Origin: an uncultured Bacteroidales bacterium
GTDB lineage: Bacteria > Bacteroidota > Bacteroidia > Bacteroidales > WCHB1-69
Direction of reading: 5' to 3'
Assembly: GCA_946409645.1 (NCBI GenBank)
Contig: CAMJXE010000015.1
Location: 1 to 44,337, forward strand
Length of the DNA: 44,337 nt
The notes beneath the pieces are model-generated. The model saw nothing but the letters and a program-made list of their open reading frames with translations. It ran no database searches and was not told where the DNA came from. The translations under genes were made by a program, and so were the position numbers. Below are positions 34,590 to 41,951 of the stretch, in pieces. Position 1 is the first letter of the stretch; every line of letters starts with the position of its first letter.

Positions 34590-35579
34590 CTACCGGCCTT
34601 CCACAAACTTCAAGATATCCTCCTCGCCGTAAGCAGCCGAGGTGATGCGGCGTAGCTCCTTGCCGTCCTCGAAAAGAATGACGACCGGGATGGTCATGCA
34701 GTCGTATTCTTGGGCGATGGCGCGACAGCGGTCGATATCCACCTTAATGAAACGGTAACCTTTGCCAAGCTGTTTGGCCACGTTTTCCAACCGCGGGTAC
34801 ATCAGTCGGCAGGGACCGCACCAAACGGCGGTGAACATGCAGACAGTCTTGCCTTTCGCAATTGCCTTGCGGAAACCGGCGGAATCCACCTCTTCAATCC
34901 GTTCGGAATACACTGGGGCATAAAGTCCTGTGGTGTCGCCGCTAATCACGGGATTGCCGTCGGCATCGATACTCATCCATATAGAACCCTCTTTACCAGG
35001 GACGGCAAACAGCGCGTCATCGACCTCACCCGCCACCACGGACACCAACTCGCTGACGGTCTCCATCATCCGCCCTTTCATCTCCATCCGCGTTACGGTG
35101 CGCACGGGCAAACCGAGACCATATTGGGACGCAATGTGATAGGAGGTGTCAAGCCAAATGGTGACCTTCCCCTCCATTGCCCCGTAGTCGCTATCAGTGG
35201 TGATGCGAAGACAATGATGACCCGCAATATCCTCAGTGGGAATCGATTCATCAAACATTTCACCTGACAGAATCTCTGCATCGAAATCGAAACTGCTTAC
35301 AATGGGTTTGCCCATCATGCTCATGATACTATACATTTTCTTCTCTCCGGAGAGATAGAGCGTCCGCATTTTGTTGTGTGGCATGTCGGTCATCTGGTCG
35401 TGGCCGCGGTAATATACCGTATATGTCTGTGCCGCCGCACCATTCATTGACATTTTGTAGGTGACCACGCCGTTGAACAACTCCTGCGCCGAAATCTGAT
35501 GCGTTGCAGCGGTCAGCAGCCAAATCGCCCCCACCAAGATAATGCTAATTATTTTCATTGTACTAAAATACTTATTCAT
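34590..35579 (-). CDS. Exported protein with C-terminal thioredoxin domain
   Basis: The 329-residue protein has a signal peptide ending QISAQ; the second Met (at 35558) gives a tighter signal sequence and may be the true start. Residues ~35-215 form a beta-rich domain (ELFNGVVTYKMSMNG, MYSIMSMMGKPIVSSFDF, DIAGHHCLRI) reminiscent of DUF4412-like exported proteins. The C-terminal ~110 residues are a thioredoxin domain with the active site FTAVWCGPCRLMYP, the KVDIDRCRAIAQEYDC strand and the cis-proline MTIPVVILF. It likely reduces or isomerises disulfides in the periplasm. It follows the small membrane protein by 14 bp and precedes the carboxypeptidase gene by 85 bp. Confidence 0.88.
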   Translation of the reverse strand: MNKYFSTMKIISIILVGAIWLLTAATHQISAQELFNGVVTYKMSMNGAAAQTYTVYYRGHDQMTDMPHNKMRTLYLSGEKKMYSIMSMMGKPIVSSFDFDAEILSGEMFDESIPTEDIAGHHCLRITTDSDYGAMEGKVTIWLDTSYHIASQYGLGLPVRTVTRMEMKGRMMETVSELVSVVAGEVDDALFAVPGKEGSIWMSIDADGNPVISGDTTGLYAPVYSERIEEVDSAGFRKAIAKGKTVCMFTAVWCGPCRLMYPRLENVAKQLGKGYRFIKVDIDRCRAIAQEYDCMTIPVVILFEDGKELRRITSAAYGEEDILKFVEGR

Positions 35580-35593
35580 AGAGAATTGTCACA

Positions 35594-35893
35594 CTAACGC
35601 TTGGCGATACGGCGGACTGGAATGCCTATGGCTATGAGAAGAACCATCAGTACAAGCAACTGAAAAAAGAACATGGCCGTCTCGTTGGTGATATACGGCG
35701 AGAACCATTTCTCCGTCAAATGCATGCATGGCACCACCATAAGACCGCTAAATACGGCTGTGAGATATGATTTTGTCCGGACTTCTTTGCCCTCTTCCCG
35801 AAGTTTATTATTGCGGATTTCGACATAGAGAAAATAGGCAAAGCCTACCATTCCAATTAAAAGCAGGACGATGTAAATAACTGTTTTCCACAT
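35594..35893 (-). CDS. Small membrane protein of unknown function
   Basis: The 99-residue protein has three hydrophobic segments: TVIYIVLLLIGMVGFAYFLYV (3-24), YLTAVFSGLMVVPCM (44-58) and MFFFQLLVLMVLLIAIGIPV (75-94), with basic ends. I do not recognise a family. It lies 23 bp past the stop of the galK fragment and 14 bp before the thioredoxin gene, all leftward, so it may be part of one transcript. Confidence 0.65.
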   Translation of the reverse strand: MWKTVIYIVLLLIGMVGFAYFLYVEIRNNKLREEGKEVRTKSYLTAVFSGLMVVPCMHLTEKWFSPYITNETAMFFFQLLVLMVLLIAIGIPVRRIAKR

Positions 35894-35916
35894 AACTATA
35901 TACTATTGATATACTA

Positions 35917-36177
35917 TTAACTTCTAACTTCCCTTGCTCCGTCGCCGATCTCCGCCACATAGAAATCCGCACGCAAGCCGAAACGCTCTTCGTACGCGCG
36001 GCCGAGACTTTCGATAAACGCATTTACTTGATCGTCAGAGATTAACGTTACTGTGCAGCCGCCGAAGCCCGCGCCGGTCATGCGGCTGCCAAGCACGCCG
36101 GGGAACTGCTGCGCCCGTTCGGCCAAGAAGTCCAGTTCGGGACAGGTGACCTCGTAGTCGTCGCGAAGAGTGGCATG
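35917..36177 (-). pseudogene. 3' fragment of galactokinase (galK)
   Basis: The frame HATLRDDYEVTCPELDFLAE runs through the GHMP motif 3 GSRMTGAGFGGCTVTLI to GLRADFYVAEIGDGAREVRS and a stop. It equals the last 86 codons of the galK at 43388 and nothing of the N-terminal 300 residues. No start codon or in-frame extension exists: a TGA lies six codons before the fragment begins. The block 36053-36165 differs from 43533-43645 at only two positions, while flanking parts are far more divergent. It is a displaced galK end that marks the left edge of an accessory region. Confidence 0.9.
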
Positions 36178-36200
36178 CCGCGTCTCGGATTTTCAGGGGG

Positions 36201-36208
36201 CAAAGGTA
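36201..36208 (-). promoter_or_regulatory. Promoter -7 element upstream of the galK fragment
   Basis: TACCTTTG followed by CCCCC on the minus strand, directed into the galK fragment and the membrane protein and thioredoxin genes beyond. It may be the current promoter of that leftward unit. Confidence 0.5.
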
Positions 36209-36285
36209 CGATTTTTTAGGTTTTATTTTTCCAAAGTATCTGATATTCTTCTCTTTAACATAGCATAGCGGTATTTTTCACGCGG

Positions 36286-36374
36286 CAAAAATACACTTTT
36301 TCAAACGAAAAAACACTCTGTCGCTACATTTTTTCCAACGAATAATTACTGTTGCGTCGCACTTTTTCCAACGA
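36286..36374 (-). promoter_or_regulatory. Three 33-bp-spaced direct repeats next to a leftward promoter
   Basis: On the minus strand TCGTTGGAAAAA or TCGTTTGAAAAA begins at 36374, 36341 and 36308, exactly 33 bp apart. The last copy runs into TATTTTTG (36293-36286), a -7 element. The arrangement looks like an operator array or a decaying tandem repeat. A hairpin GTATTTTT/AAAAATAC also overlaps the -7 element (36271-36293). No gene starts directly after it; the next frame leftward is the galK fragment. Confidence 0.45.
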
Positions 36375-36440
36375 TGGGAAGACACCCACATTGCGATCTA
36401 CGGCAACACGTTCAGTCTTATGGGGACTTCTAATTATTTC

Positions 36441-36450
36441 TTTCTGATTA
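36441..36450. repeat. Possible left terminal inverted repeat of the IS remnant
   Basis: TTTCTGATTA here is repeated in inverted form at 37339-37348, just after the transposase stop. The match is ten bases and could be chance. No target duplication was identified. Confidence 0.25.
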
Positions 36451-36577
36451 ACAGCTTCTTATGAGCTAAAATCCGCTGAAAACGACACCCGAAATCTCCG
36501 TTTCGGTCAACTTGCGACAGATGAACCTTTTATGGTGAAAATTTCTCGCAACCCATTGTCATTCAAAGAATTATTTG

Positions 36578-36585
36578 TATATTTG
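36578..36585 (+). promoter_or_regulatory. Promoter of the IS5-type transposase remnant
   Basis: TATATTTG (-7) is preceded by TTG at 36556-36558 with 19 bases between, which matches the full Bacteroidota promoter spacing. The transposase ATG at 36605 is 20 bp downstream. Confidence 0.6.
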
Positions 36586-36604
36586 CCGCAAATTAGAAAG
36601 GACA

Positions 36605-37338
36605 ATGAATCAGACCAAACAAACAGCAAGGTAACGTCGGGCTTTTCGACAGCGACGAGACAATGGAGAAACTCAACAAGTTGGGCAATCCTTTGGACAA
36701 ACTCTCAAAAGCGGATTTACCATCTCAGCGACCCGCAGGCGGAATACCAGATCCGCGACAGGCTCTCGTTCCGCGACTTCCTCGGACTGGCCAGCGGCGA
36801 CAAGGTGCCCGACGAGAAAACAATATGGGCTTTCAAGGAGGAATTGACAAAGAAAGGTCTTTTTGGGCAATTGTTCAATGAATTCTATGCTTTTCTGGAG
36901 GAGAACAACCTGATCTTGCATGAGGGCACCATGATAGACGGGAGCTTCGTGGAGGCACCGCGCCAGCACAACACACGCGAAGAGAACAAAATAATCAAGG
37001 AAGACAGGGGTGAGGATTTGTTCACCGACAGTGCCTACATCGACAAAGGGGTGAAGAGGGTGATGCGGAAGTTCGGGATGAAGGACAAGGTGATCAAGCG
37101 GAACACCAGAGGCAAGAAAATCAGCAAATGGCAGGAGACCACCAACAGGAAGAACTCGAAGCTGCGCGTGAGGGTGGAACATGTGTTCGGGTTCATGGAA
37201 GAGTGCCTTCACGGAATGTCCAGCCGTGTGGTCGGTTTTGCGCGGAACGCGGCCTACAACACCCTGACAAACCTGGTCTACAACCTGTGCCGGTACGAGC
37301 AAGTAATGCGTCTTGGAATGAATATAATAACTAATTGA
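36605..37338 (+). pseudogene. Decayed IS5-family transposase
   Basis: The ATG at 36605 gives MNQTKQTAR and then a stop; skipping one A restores NVGLFDSDETMEKLNKLGNPLDKLSK, so there is a +1 frameshift near 36620. A second break removes the helical segment between LSKAD and the downstream YHLSDPQAEYQIRDRLSFRDFLG. The first catalytic Asp is present (MIDGSFVEAPRQHNTREEN), but a further internal deletion removes the stretch between KEDRG and LFTDSAYIDK, so normal spacing of the DDE triad is lost. The third acidic region VRVEHVFGFMEE and the end remain. It is a non-functional IS5-group transposase. Confidence 0.85.
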
Positions 37339-37348
37339 TAATCAGAAA
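37339..37348. repeat. Possible right terminal inverted repeat of the IS remnant
   Basis: TAATCAGAAA is the inverse of 36441-36450 and begins directly after the transposase stop. Support is limited to ten bases. Confidence 0.25.
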
Positions 37349-37420
37349 CATATCGCCCCCCTAAAAAGAAAAATAATCAAAAAACAGACCGAACTAAAAG
37401 AATATTATGTAAATTTTGTT

Positions 37421-37428
37421 TATTTTTG
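37421..37428 (+). promoter_or_regulatory. Promoter -7 element upstream of the SLC13 permease
   Basis: TATTTTTG followed by CGGC, 121 bp before the GTG start at 37549. The long leader contains a small hairpin TGCAAATC...GGTTTGCA (about 37433-37450). Confidence 0.5.
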
Positions 37429-37548
37429 CGGCTGCAAATCTAAGGTTTGCAGCGTCATATTTTCAGATTTTGTTCAACAGACCTCGCATGGTCTGGAGGT
37501 ATGGCGCGAAAATGGTAAAAATAGAGGTCCCCATAAGTAAAAGAAGTA

Positions 37549-39348
37549 GTGGAATCATTCATATTTTTGGGCTTTGGCATTGACGCCTGGATTACCATCG
37601 CGACGGTGTTGGGTGTATTCATAGTGCTGATGACCACCAAACTGCGCAGCGACCTGGTGTTTCTCGCCGCCATCGGACTGTTGTTCGTCACGGGGGTGCT
37701 CGATGCCGACGAAGCATTCTCCGGCTTTAGTTCCTCGACAGTGGTTGTGGTGGGTGTAATGTCTGTTGTGGTGGCCGGTCTGACATACACAGGAGTCTTG
37801 CATTGGATAACCAAGTATCTGTTGGGGCGTCCGAAAGATTACAAGAGGGTCTTGTTGCGGGTGATGACACCCGTGGCAGTGCTGTCGCCGCTGCTGAACA
37901 CGGTCACGGTAGTGTCCGTATTTGTCGGCGTTGTCAAGATGTGGGCAAAAAAGCTGCAGATGACGCCTTCGCGGCTCCTTATCCCTATTGCCTTTGCGAG
38001 CAATATGGGAGGGGTGTGCCTCATACTTGTGATTCCGCAAAACCTGGTGGTCAGCGGCTTCTACGAGAGCAATACGGGACATACCATGGGGGTGCTGGCT
38101 CCGGCCATTCCCGGTATGTTCGGCCTGCTGGCGGGGATGCTGACGATCATCGCATTGCGCCGTCTGTTGCCAGAGCGCAAGTCGCCTGAGTCGGTTTTTG
38201 AATCGACAGGCGACTACACGGTGGAACTGCTTGTGCCTTCCGACAATCCGCATATTGCAAGAGAGGTGGGCGAACTGGGTCTGAACAATGTGGTTGGGGG
38301 GAGTCTCGTAGAGCTGCGCCATTTCGACGACTACAGGATTATGTCGCCCGTTCCAGACAGGGAACCGCTGATGGGGGGCGACCGTTTGGTGTATGCCGGA
38401 CAAATTGAAGAGCTGCTGGAAGTGAAGAAGAAATACGGTCTGGTGAATGCCGACCATCATGTGTTCCACTACAGCGAGGTGAGCCGCGACCGGCAGCTGC
38501 GCACGGCACACATCACTTTCGGAAGCAGCCTGATCAACACCAAGATAGGTGATGGCACTTTTGAGCGCGACAATAACGTCACCCTCGTCGCTGTAGCCCG
38601 CAAGGGCAAACGTATAGAGCAGGCGCCGAGGGAGGTGGTGCTTCAAGTCGGCGACACGTTGCTCTTGGAATGTGCGCCGAACATGAAAATAGATACCTCC
38701 GCGCTCGGTCAGCATTTGCAGTTTTTTGACTCTGCCGACGTGCCCAACATCGGGCGGCGCACCATCGTCTCCATCGCCATCGTCTCCGTCATGGTGGCTC
38801 TGACTATTTCCGGTGTGATGCCCTTGCTGCAGAGCGCCTTTATTGCCGCAGGTGCCATGCTCATCTGCCGTTGTTGCTCTCCGAAGCAGGCCATGGAAGC
38901 CATCGACTGGAGCCTTCTGGCATTGATTGCCGGCAGCATCGTGCTCGGAGTGGCCATTCAAAAGACAGGTATTGCAGACTGGATGGCACAAGGCATCCTG
39001 AGCATCAGCGGCAGCAATCCTCTGATTGTGATGGTTGCTGTTTGCCTGGCGGCCGCTGTCATTACGGAGTTCCTGTCCATCACAACGGTGGCCGCCATCA
39101 TCGCCCCCATCATGTATTCAGCCGCCATACAGTTAGGGTATGAGCCGTTGCCATTCCTTATCGCCTTGATTATGGCGGCCAACAGTTCTTTTGTCACGCC
39201 TATCGGCTCGGCCGTGAACATGCTGGTCTATGGTCCCGGCGGTTACCACTTCAGCGATTTCATCCGCATCGGTCTGCCGGTGAAACTCGCGTTTCTCATA
39301 GTCAGCATCCTCATGGTCATCATCATATATCCATTAACACCGCTGTAA
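37549..39348 (+). CDS. SLC13/DASS family permease with two RCK_C domains
   Basis: The 599-residue protein begins with GTG at 37549 (stop in frame at 37534). N-terminal membrane segments contain MTTKLRSDLVFLAAIGLLFVTGVLDADEAFSGFSSSTVVVVG, the DASS start pattern, and LLNTVTVVSVFVGVV. Residues ~220-400 hold two TrkA-C/RCK_C domains (YTVELLVPSDNPHIAREVGEL; THITFGSSL...NNVTLVAVARKG). The C-terminal membrane half has LLALIAGSIVLGVAIQKTGIADW, ITEFLSITTVAAIIAPIMY and ANSSFVTPIGSAVNMLVYGPGGY, the second substrate signature. Family members move dicarboxylates, sulfate or other anions with sodium or protons. Substrate here is unknown; a hydroxy- or keto-acid would fit the neighbouring genes. Confidence 0.9.
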   Translation: MESFIFLGFGIDAWITIATVLGVFIVLMTTKLRSDLVFLAAIGLLFVTGVLDADEAFSGFSSSTVVVVGVMSVVVAGLTYTGVLHWITKYLLGRPKDYKRVLLRVMTPVAVLSPLLNTVTVVSVFVGVVKMWAKKLQMTPSRLLIPIAFASNMGGVCLILVIPQNLVVSGFYESNTGHTMGVLAPAIPGMFGLLAGMLTIIALRRLLPERKSPESVFESTGDYTVELLVPSDNPHIAREVGELGLNNVVGGSLVELRHFDDYRIMSPVPDREPLMGGDRLVYAGQIEELLEVKKKYGLVNADHHVFHYSEVSRDRQLRTAHITFGSSLINTKIGDGTFERDNNVTLVAVARKGKRIEQAPREVVLQVGDTLLLECAPNMKIDTSALGQHLQFFDSADVPNIGRRTIVSIAIVSVMVALTISGVMPLLQSAFIAAGAMLICRCCSPKQAMEAIDWSLLALIAGSIVLGVAIQKTGIADWMAQGILSISGSNPLIVMVAVCLAAAVITEFLSITTVAAIIAPIMYSAAIQLGYEPLPFLIALIMAANSSFVTPIGSAVNMLVYGPGGYHFSDFIRIGLPVKLAFLIVSILMVIIIYPLTPL

Positions 39349-39384
39349 TAAATAGATGAGCATAAGTAGTTTACATATTGGACG

Positions 39385-39457
39385 CGAGACTGCGAGACGC
39401 GGGACTACGGGTCATTGGCTTGACTCGAAGTCCCGAAGTCCCGTGTCCCGAAGTCAA
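39385..39457. repeat. GGGACT/AGTCCC repeat cluster with hairpin
   Basis: CGGGACTACGGGTCA (39400-39414) pairs with TGACTCGAAGTCCCG (39421-39435) at 13 of 15 positions, and further GAAGTCCC/GTGTCCC units follow. It lies between the permease and the aminotransferase. It is another of the short-period intergenic repeats in the window. No T run follows, so a terminator is doubtful. Confidence 0.5.
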
Positions 39458-39520
39458 AATAATGCAGTATAATTTTGAACGGTTACTTAACCGTGAAAGT
39501 TGAAAGTTAAAAGTTGAATT

Positions 39521-40747
39521 ATGAGTATCACAATAGAGCCAACGGCGACACCAAGCCTGTCCCGACGCAGCAAGCCTGATTTCCAGTCCCAGTTTCTCGT
39601 CACCATTCTCAAGGCGAACACCAATCCGAATCTGGTCACCTTTGCCGGCGGCAACCCGAATTCCGCGTCCTTTCCGGTGTCGGAGATGAATGTCGCAGCC
39701 GATGGCGTCCTTCAGGAAAACGGATTCGCGGCATTGCAATACAGCGGCACACAAGGGTATCTCCCGCTTCGACAGTACATTGCTGACCGATATCGCACTT
39801 CAGGGCTCAATGTCGAGCCCGCCGAGGTCATCGTCACAAACGGCTCCCAGCAGGCACTGGACATCTTCTCCGCCATGATGATCGACCCGGGCGACCGCGT
39901 CCTGGTTGAGAATCCGACCTATCTTGCCGCTCTGCAGACATTTCATCTGTATGAGCCGGAGATCGTACCTGTTCCGCTCCGCGAAGACGGCATCGACCCC
40001 CACGCCTTGCGGAGGGCTGTCGACGAAAAGCGCCCGAAATTCGCCTATTTGATTCCGAACTTCCAGAACCCCACTGGCCTGAGCTATTCTGAAAGACTTC
40101 GTTCCGAGGTATCGGATATCTTCCGTGGGCGCGATATCCTTGTATTGGAGGATAATCCCTACGGCGACCTGCGCTTTCGGGGCGAGCCTGCGCACAGCTT
40201 CGGCTGGTACCTCGGCGAGCAATGCTGTATGCTGGGTACCTTCTCCAAAATCGTGTCACCGGGCCTTCGGATTGGCTGGATCGTCTGCAAGCAAAAGAAT
40301 CTCCTTGAGAAAATGCTCGTCTACAAGGCCACATTGGATTTGCACACCAACATCTTTGGCCAAATGGTGTTGCATCGCTATCTGACAGACAACGACCTGG
40401 ACGTTCACCTTGCGGAGATAAGACGACTCTACAAACACAAGTCGGAATATATGATTGCCTGTATCGAGAAATATTTCCCCGCAGGCTGCCGCTGCACACA
40501 TCCCGATGGCGGCATGTTCCTCTGGGTCACGCTGCCCGACGGGGTTCGGGGCATCGACGTGCAGCGCGAGTCCATCAACCGGGGCTTTGCCGTCTGCGCG
40601 GGCGACCCGTTCTACGAATACGAACGGAACGTTCCGCACATCCGGCTCAACTTCTCAAATGGTTCGGACGAACAGATTGACAGCGGTATGCGCGTCGTCG
40701 GCGAGGTCATCAAACAATTGTTGAATCGTTATCAAACCAACAAATAA
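39521..40747 (+). CDS. PLP-dependent aminotransferase, class I/II (Aro8/LysN-like)
   Basis: The 408-residue protein has the fold-type I pattern: FAGGNPNSASFPV near the N-terminus, LQYSGTQGYLPLRQYIADRY, VTNGSQQALDIFSAMMIDPGD, NPTGLSYS with Asn183, LEDNPYGDLRF with Asp211, the PLP lysine Lys243 in GTFSKIVSPGLRIGW and the late substrate arginine HIRLNFSNGSDEQI. These match 2-aminoadipate and aromatic or branched-chain aminotransferases of the Aro8/LysN group (also the catalytic half of MocR regulators, but here there is no DNA-binding domain). It converts an amino acid to its 2-oxoacid. It is followed after 14 bp by a 2-hydroxyacid dehydrogenase. Confidence 0.93.
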   Translation: MSITIEPTATPSLSRRSKPDFQSQFLVTILKANTNPNLVTFAGGNPNSASFPVSEMNVAADGVLQENGFAALQYSGTQGYLPLRQYIADRYRTSGLNVEPAEVIVTNGSQQALDIFSAMMIDPGDRVLVENPTYLAALQTFHLYEPEIVPVPLREDGIDPHALRRAVDEKRPKFAYLIPNFQNPTGLSYSERLRSEVSDIFRGRDILVLEDNPYGDLRFRGEPAHSFGWYLGEQCCMLGTFSKIVSPGLRIGWIVCKQKNLLEKMLVYKATLDLHTNIFGQMVLHRYLTDNDLDVHLAEIRRLYKHKSEYMIACIEKYFPAGCRCTHPDGGMFLWVTLPDGVRGIDVQRESINRGFAVCAGDPFYEYERNVPHIRLNFSNGSDEQIDSGMRVVGEVIKQLLNRYQTNK

Positions 40748-40761
40748 ACAGTTAAACAGTC

Positions 40762-41724
40762 ATGAGTCATTCGCTTGTAGTAGTTGTTCCGGAATTGAGA
40801 GCAGAACACTCCGCAAGGCTGCAGAAGGCAGCCGCCAGGTTCGGGTTTGAATGTCACATTTGCAGCAACAGCGCACAAAGCCGAAGGTTCCTGCCCGAGG
40901 CTGAGGTAATCCTGAGTGCGGATCATTCTCTTGCAGGTCATGCTCCGAAACTAAAGTGGATGTGTTCACACTTTGCTGGAGTTGATCCTTTTCTGAAGGA
41001 GGGTGTCTTCGCCAGTCCGGAAGCTATTCTTTCTAATTCCTCCGGCGCTTATGGCGTTACCCTCTCAGAGCATATCGTCATGCTTTTGCTGGAAATCCTT
41101 AGGCGGAATCCGGAGTACCAGAGAAATATTCAAAAGCGTACTTGGATTCGCCGCCTTCCAATCCGTTCCATTTATGGAAGCCGCATCCTGATGCTGGGTA
41201 CAGGAGATATCGGGCAGGAGGCATGCAGGCGACTCAGGGCCTTTGAGCCGAGCGTCATAAAGGGAGTCAATCTTCACGGAATCAATCCGGGCAATCTGTT
41301 TGACCAGGTGCAAACTCCCGAGAAGCTGGATTCCTTACTTGCAGACACAGACCTCATGATAATATCCCTTCCCGGAACAAAAGCGACCTTTCACTTGATT
41401 TCAACCCCGCAGCTCCGCCTCCTGCCTGATCATGCCGTTATCATCAATGTAGGCAGGGGTACTGTGCTTGATCAGGCAGCACTCGAGGAAGAACTGCAGA
41501 ATGGACGTCTCTATGCGGGGCTGGATGTATTCGAGAACGAGCCTCTCTCCGCAGAAAGCGTGCTTTGGGACAGCCCGAGAGCCGTCATTACTCCCCACGT
41601 TGCCGGAGACACTTCACTCCCTCACACTGTTGACAGAATTGTAAATCTCTTTCTGGAGGATTTTGAGAACTACTGTACTGGAAAATCTCTCCTGCGGCAG
41701 ATTGACAGGTCGATAGGGTACTGA
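40762..41724 (+). CDS. D-isomer-specific 2-hydroxyacid dehydrogenase
   Basis: The 320-residue protein has the NAD(P)-binding GTGDIG at residues 146-151 and the catalytic triad Arg232 (NVGRGTVLD), Glu260 (DVFENEPL) and His279 (ITPHVAGDT). Position and spacing match 2-hydroxyacid dehydrogenases of the GhrA/hydroxypyruvate-reductase kind. It reduces a 2-oxoacid to a D-2-hydroxyacid or the reverse. It lies 14 bp after the aminotransferase and most likely shares its transcript, so the two could interconvert an amino acid and a D-hydroxyacid through the oxoacid. A terminator follows. Confidence 0.93.
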   Translation: MSHSLVVVVPELRAEHSARLQKAAARFGFECHICSNSAQSRRFLPEAEVILSADHSLAGHAPKLKWMCSHFAGVDPFLKEGVFASPEAILSNSSGAYGVTLSEHIVMLLLEILRRNPEYQRNIQKRTWIRRLPIRSIYGSRILMLGTGDIGQEACRRLRAFEPSVIKGVNLHGINPGNLFDQVQTPEKLDSLLADTDLMIISLPGTKATFHLISTPQLRLLPDHAVIINVGRGTVLDQAALEEELQNGRLYAGLDVFENEPLSAESVLWDSPRAVITPHVAGDTSLPHTVDRIVNLFLEDFENYCTGKSLLRQIDRSIGY

Positions 41725-41796
41725 GAGTTAAAAACCTGACAGCAGGGTCTCGATTTCATCTTTAACGAGAAGTAGGCAATACCGCCGAGAGAGAAT

Positions 41797-41844
41797 ATCC
41801 GCCGAGACATCGATTTCAGATGTGCCCTGCGGATGCTTTTTTTT
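41797..41844 (+). terminator. Rho-independent terminator after the dehydrogenase
   Basis: ATCCGC (41797-41802) pairs with GCGGAT (41829-41834), with an inner ACATC/GATGT stem, and is followed by eight T (41837-41844). It separates the aminotransferase-dehydrogenase unit from the acyltransferase-like gene. Confidence 0.65.
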
Positions 41845-41951
41845 ATCCGTTTGAGGTCTCAGTAAGAACTGAATAGCTTGGTAATATAAGAATGATGAAG
41901 ATGATGCCATGACGTGGTGATAGAAGATAATTATGAACAAGAACGAATAAT

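Noticed and set aside
36053-36177. The galK fragment as an independent small gene
   Set aside because: No usable start, an in-frame stop upstream, and full similarity to a galK end.
37555-38991. 478-codon frame on the minus strand opposite the SLC13 permease
   Set aside because: His-, Gln- and Arg-rich translation without domain pattern; it is the complement of a clear permease gene.
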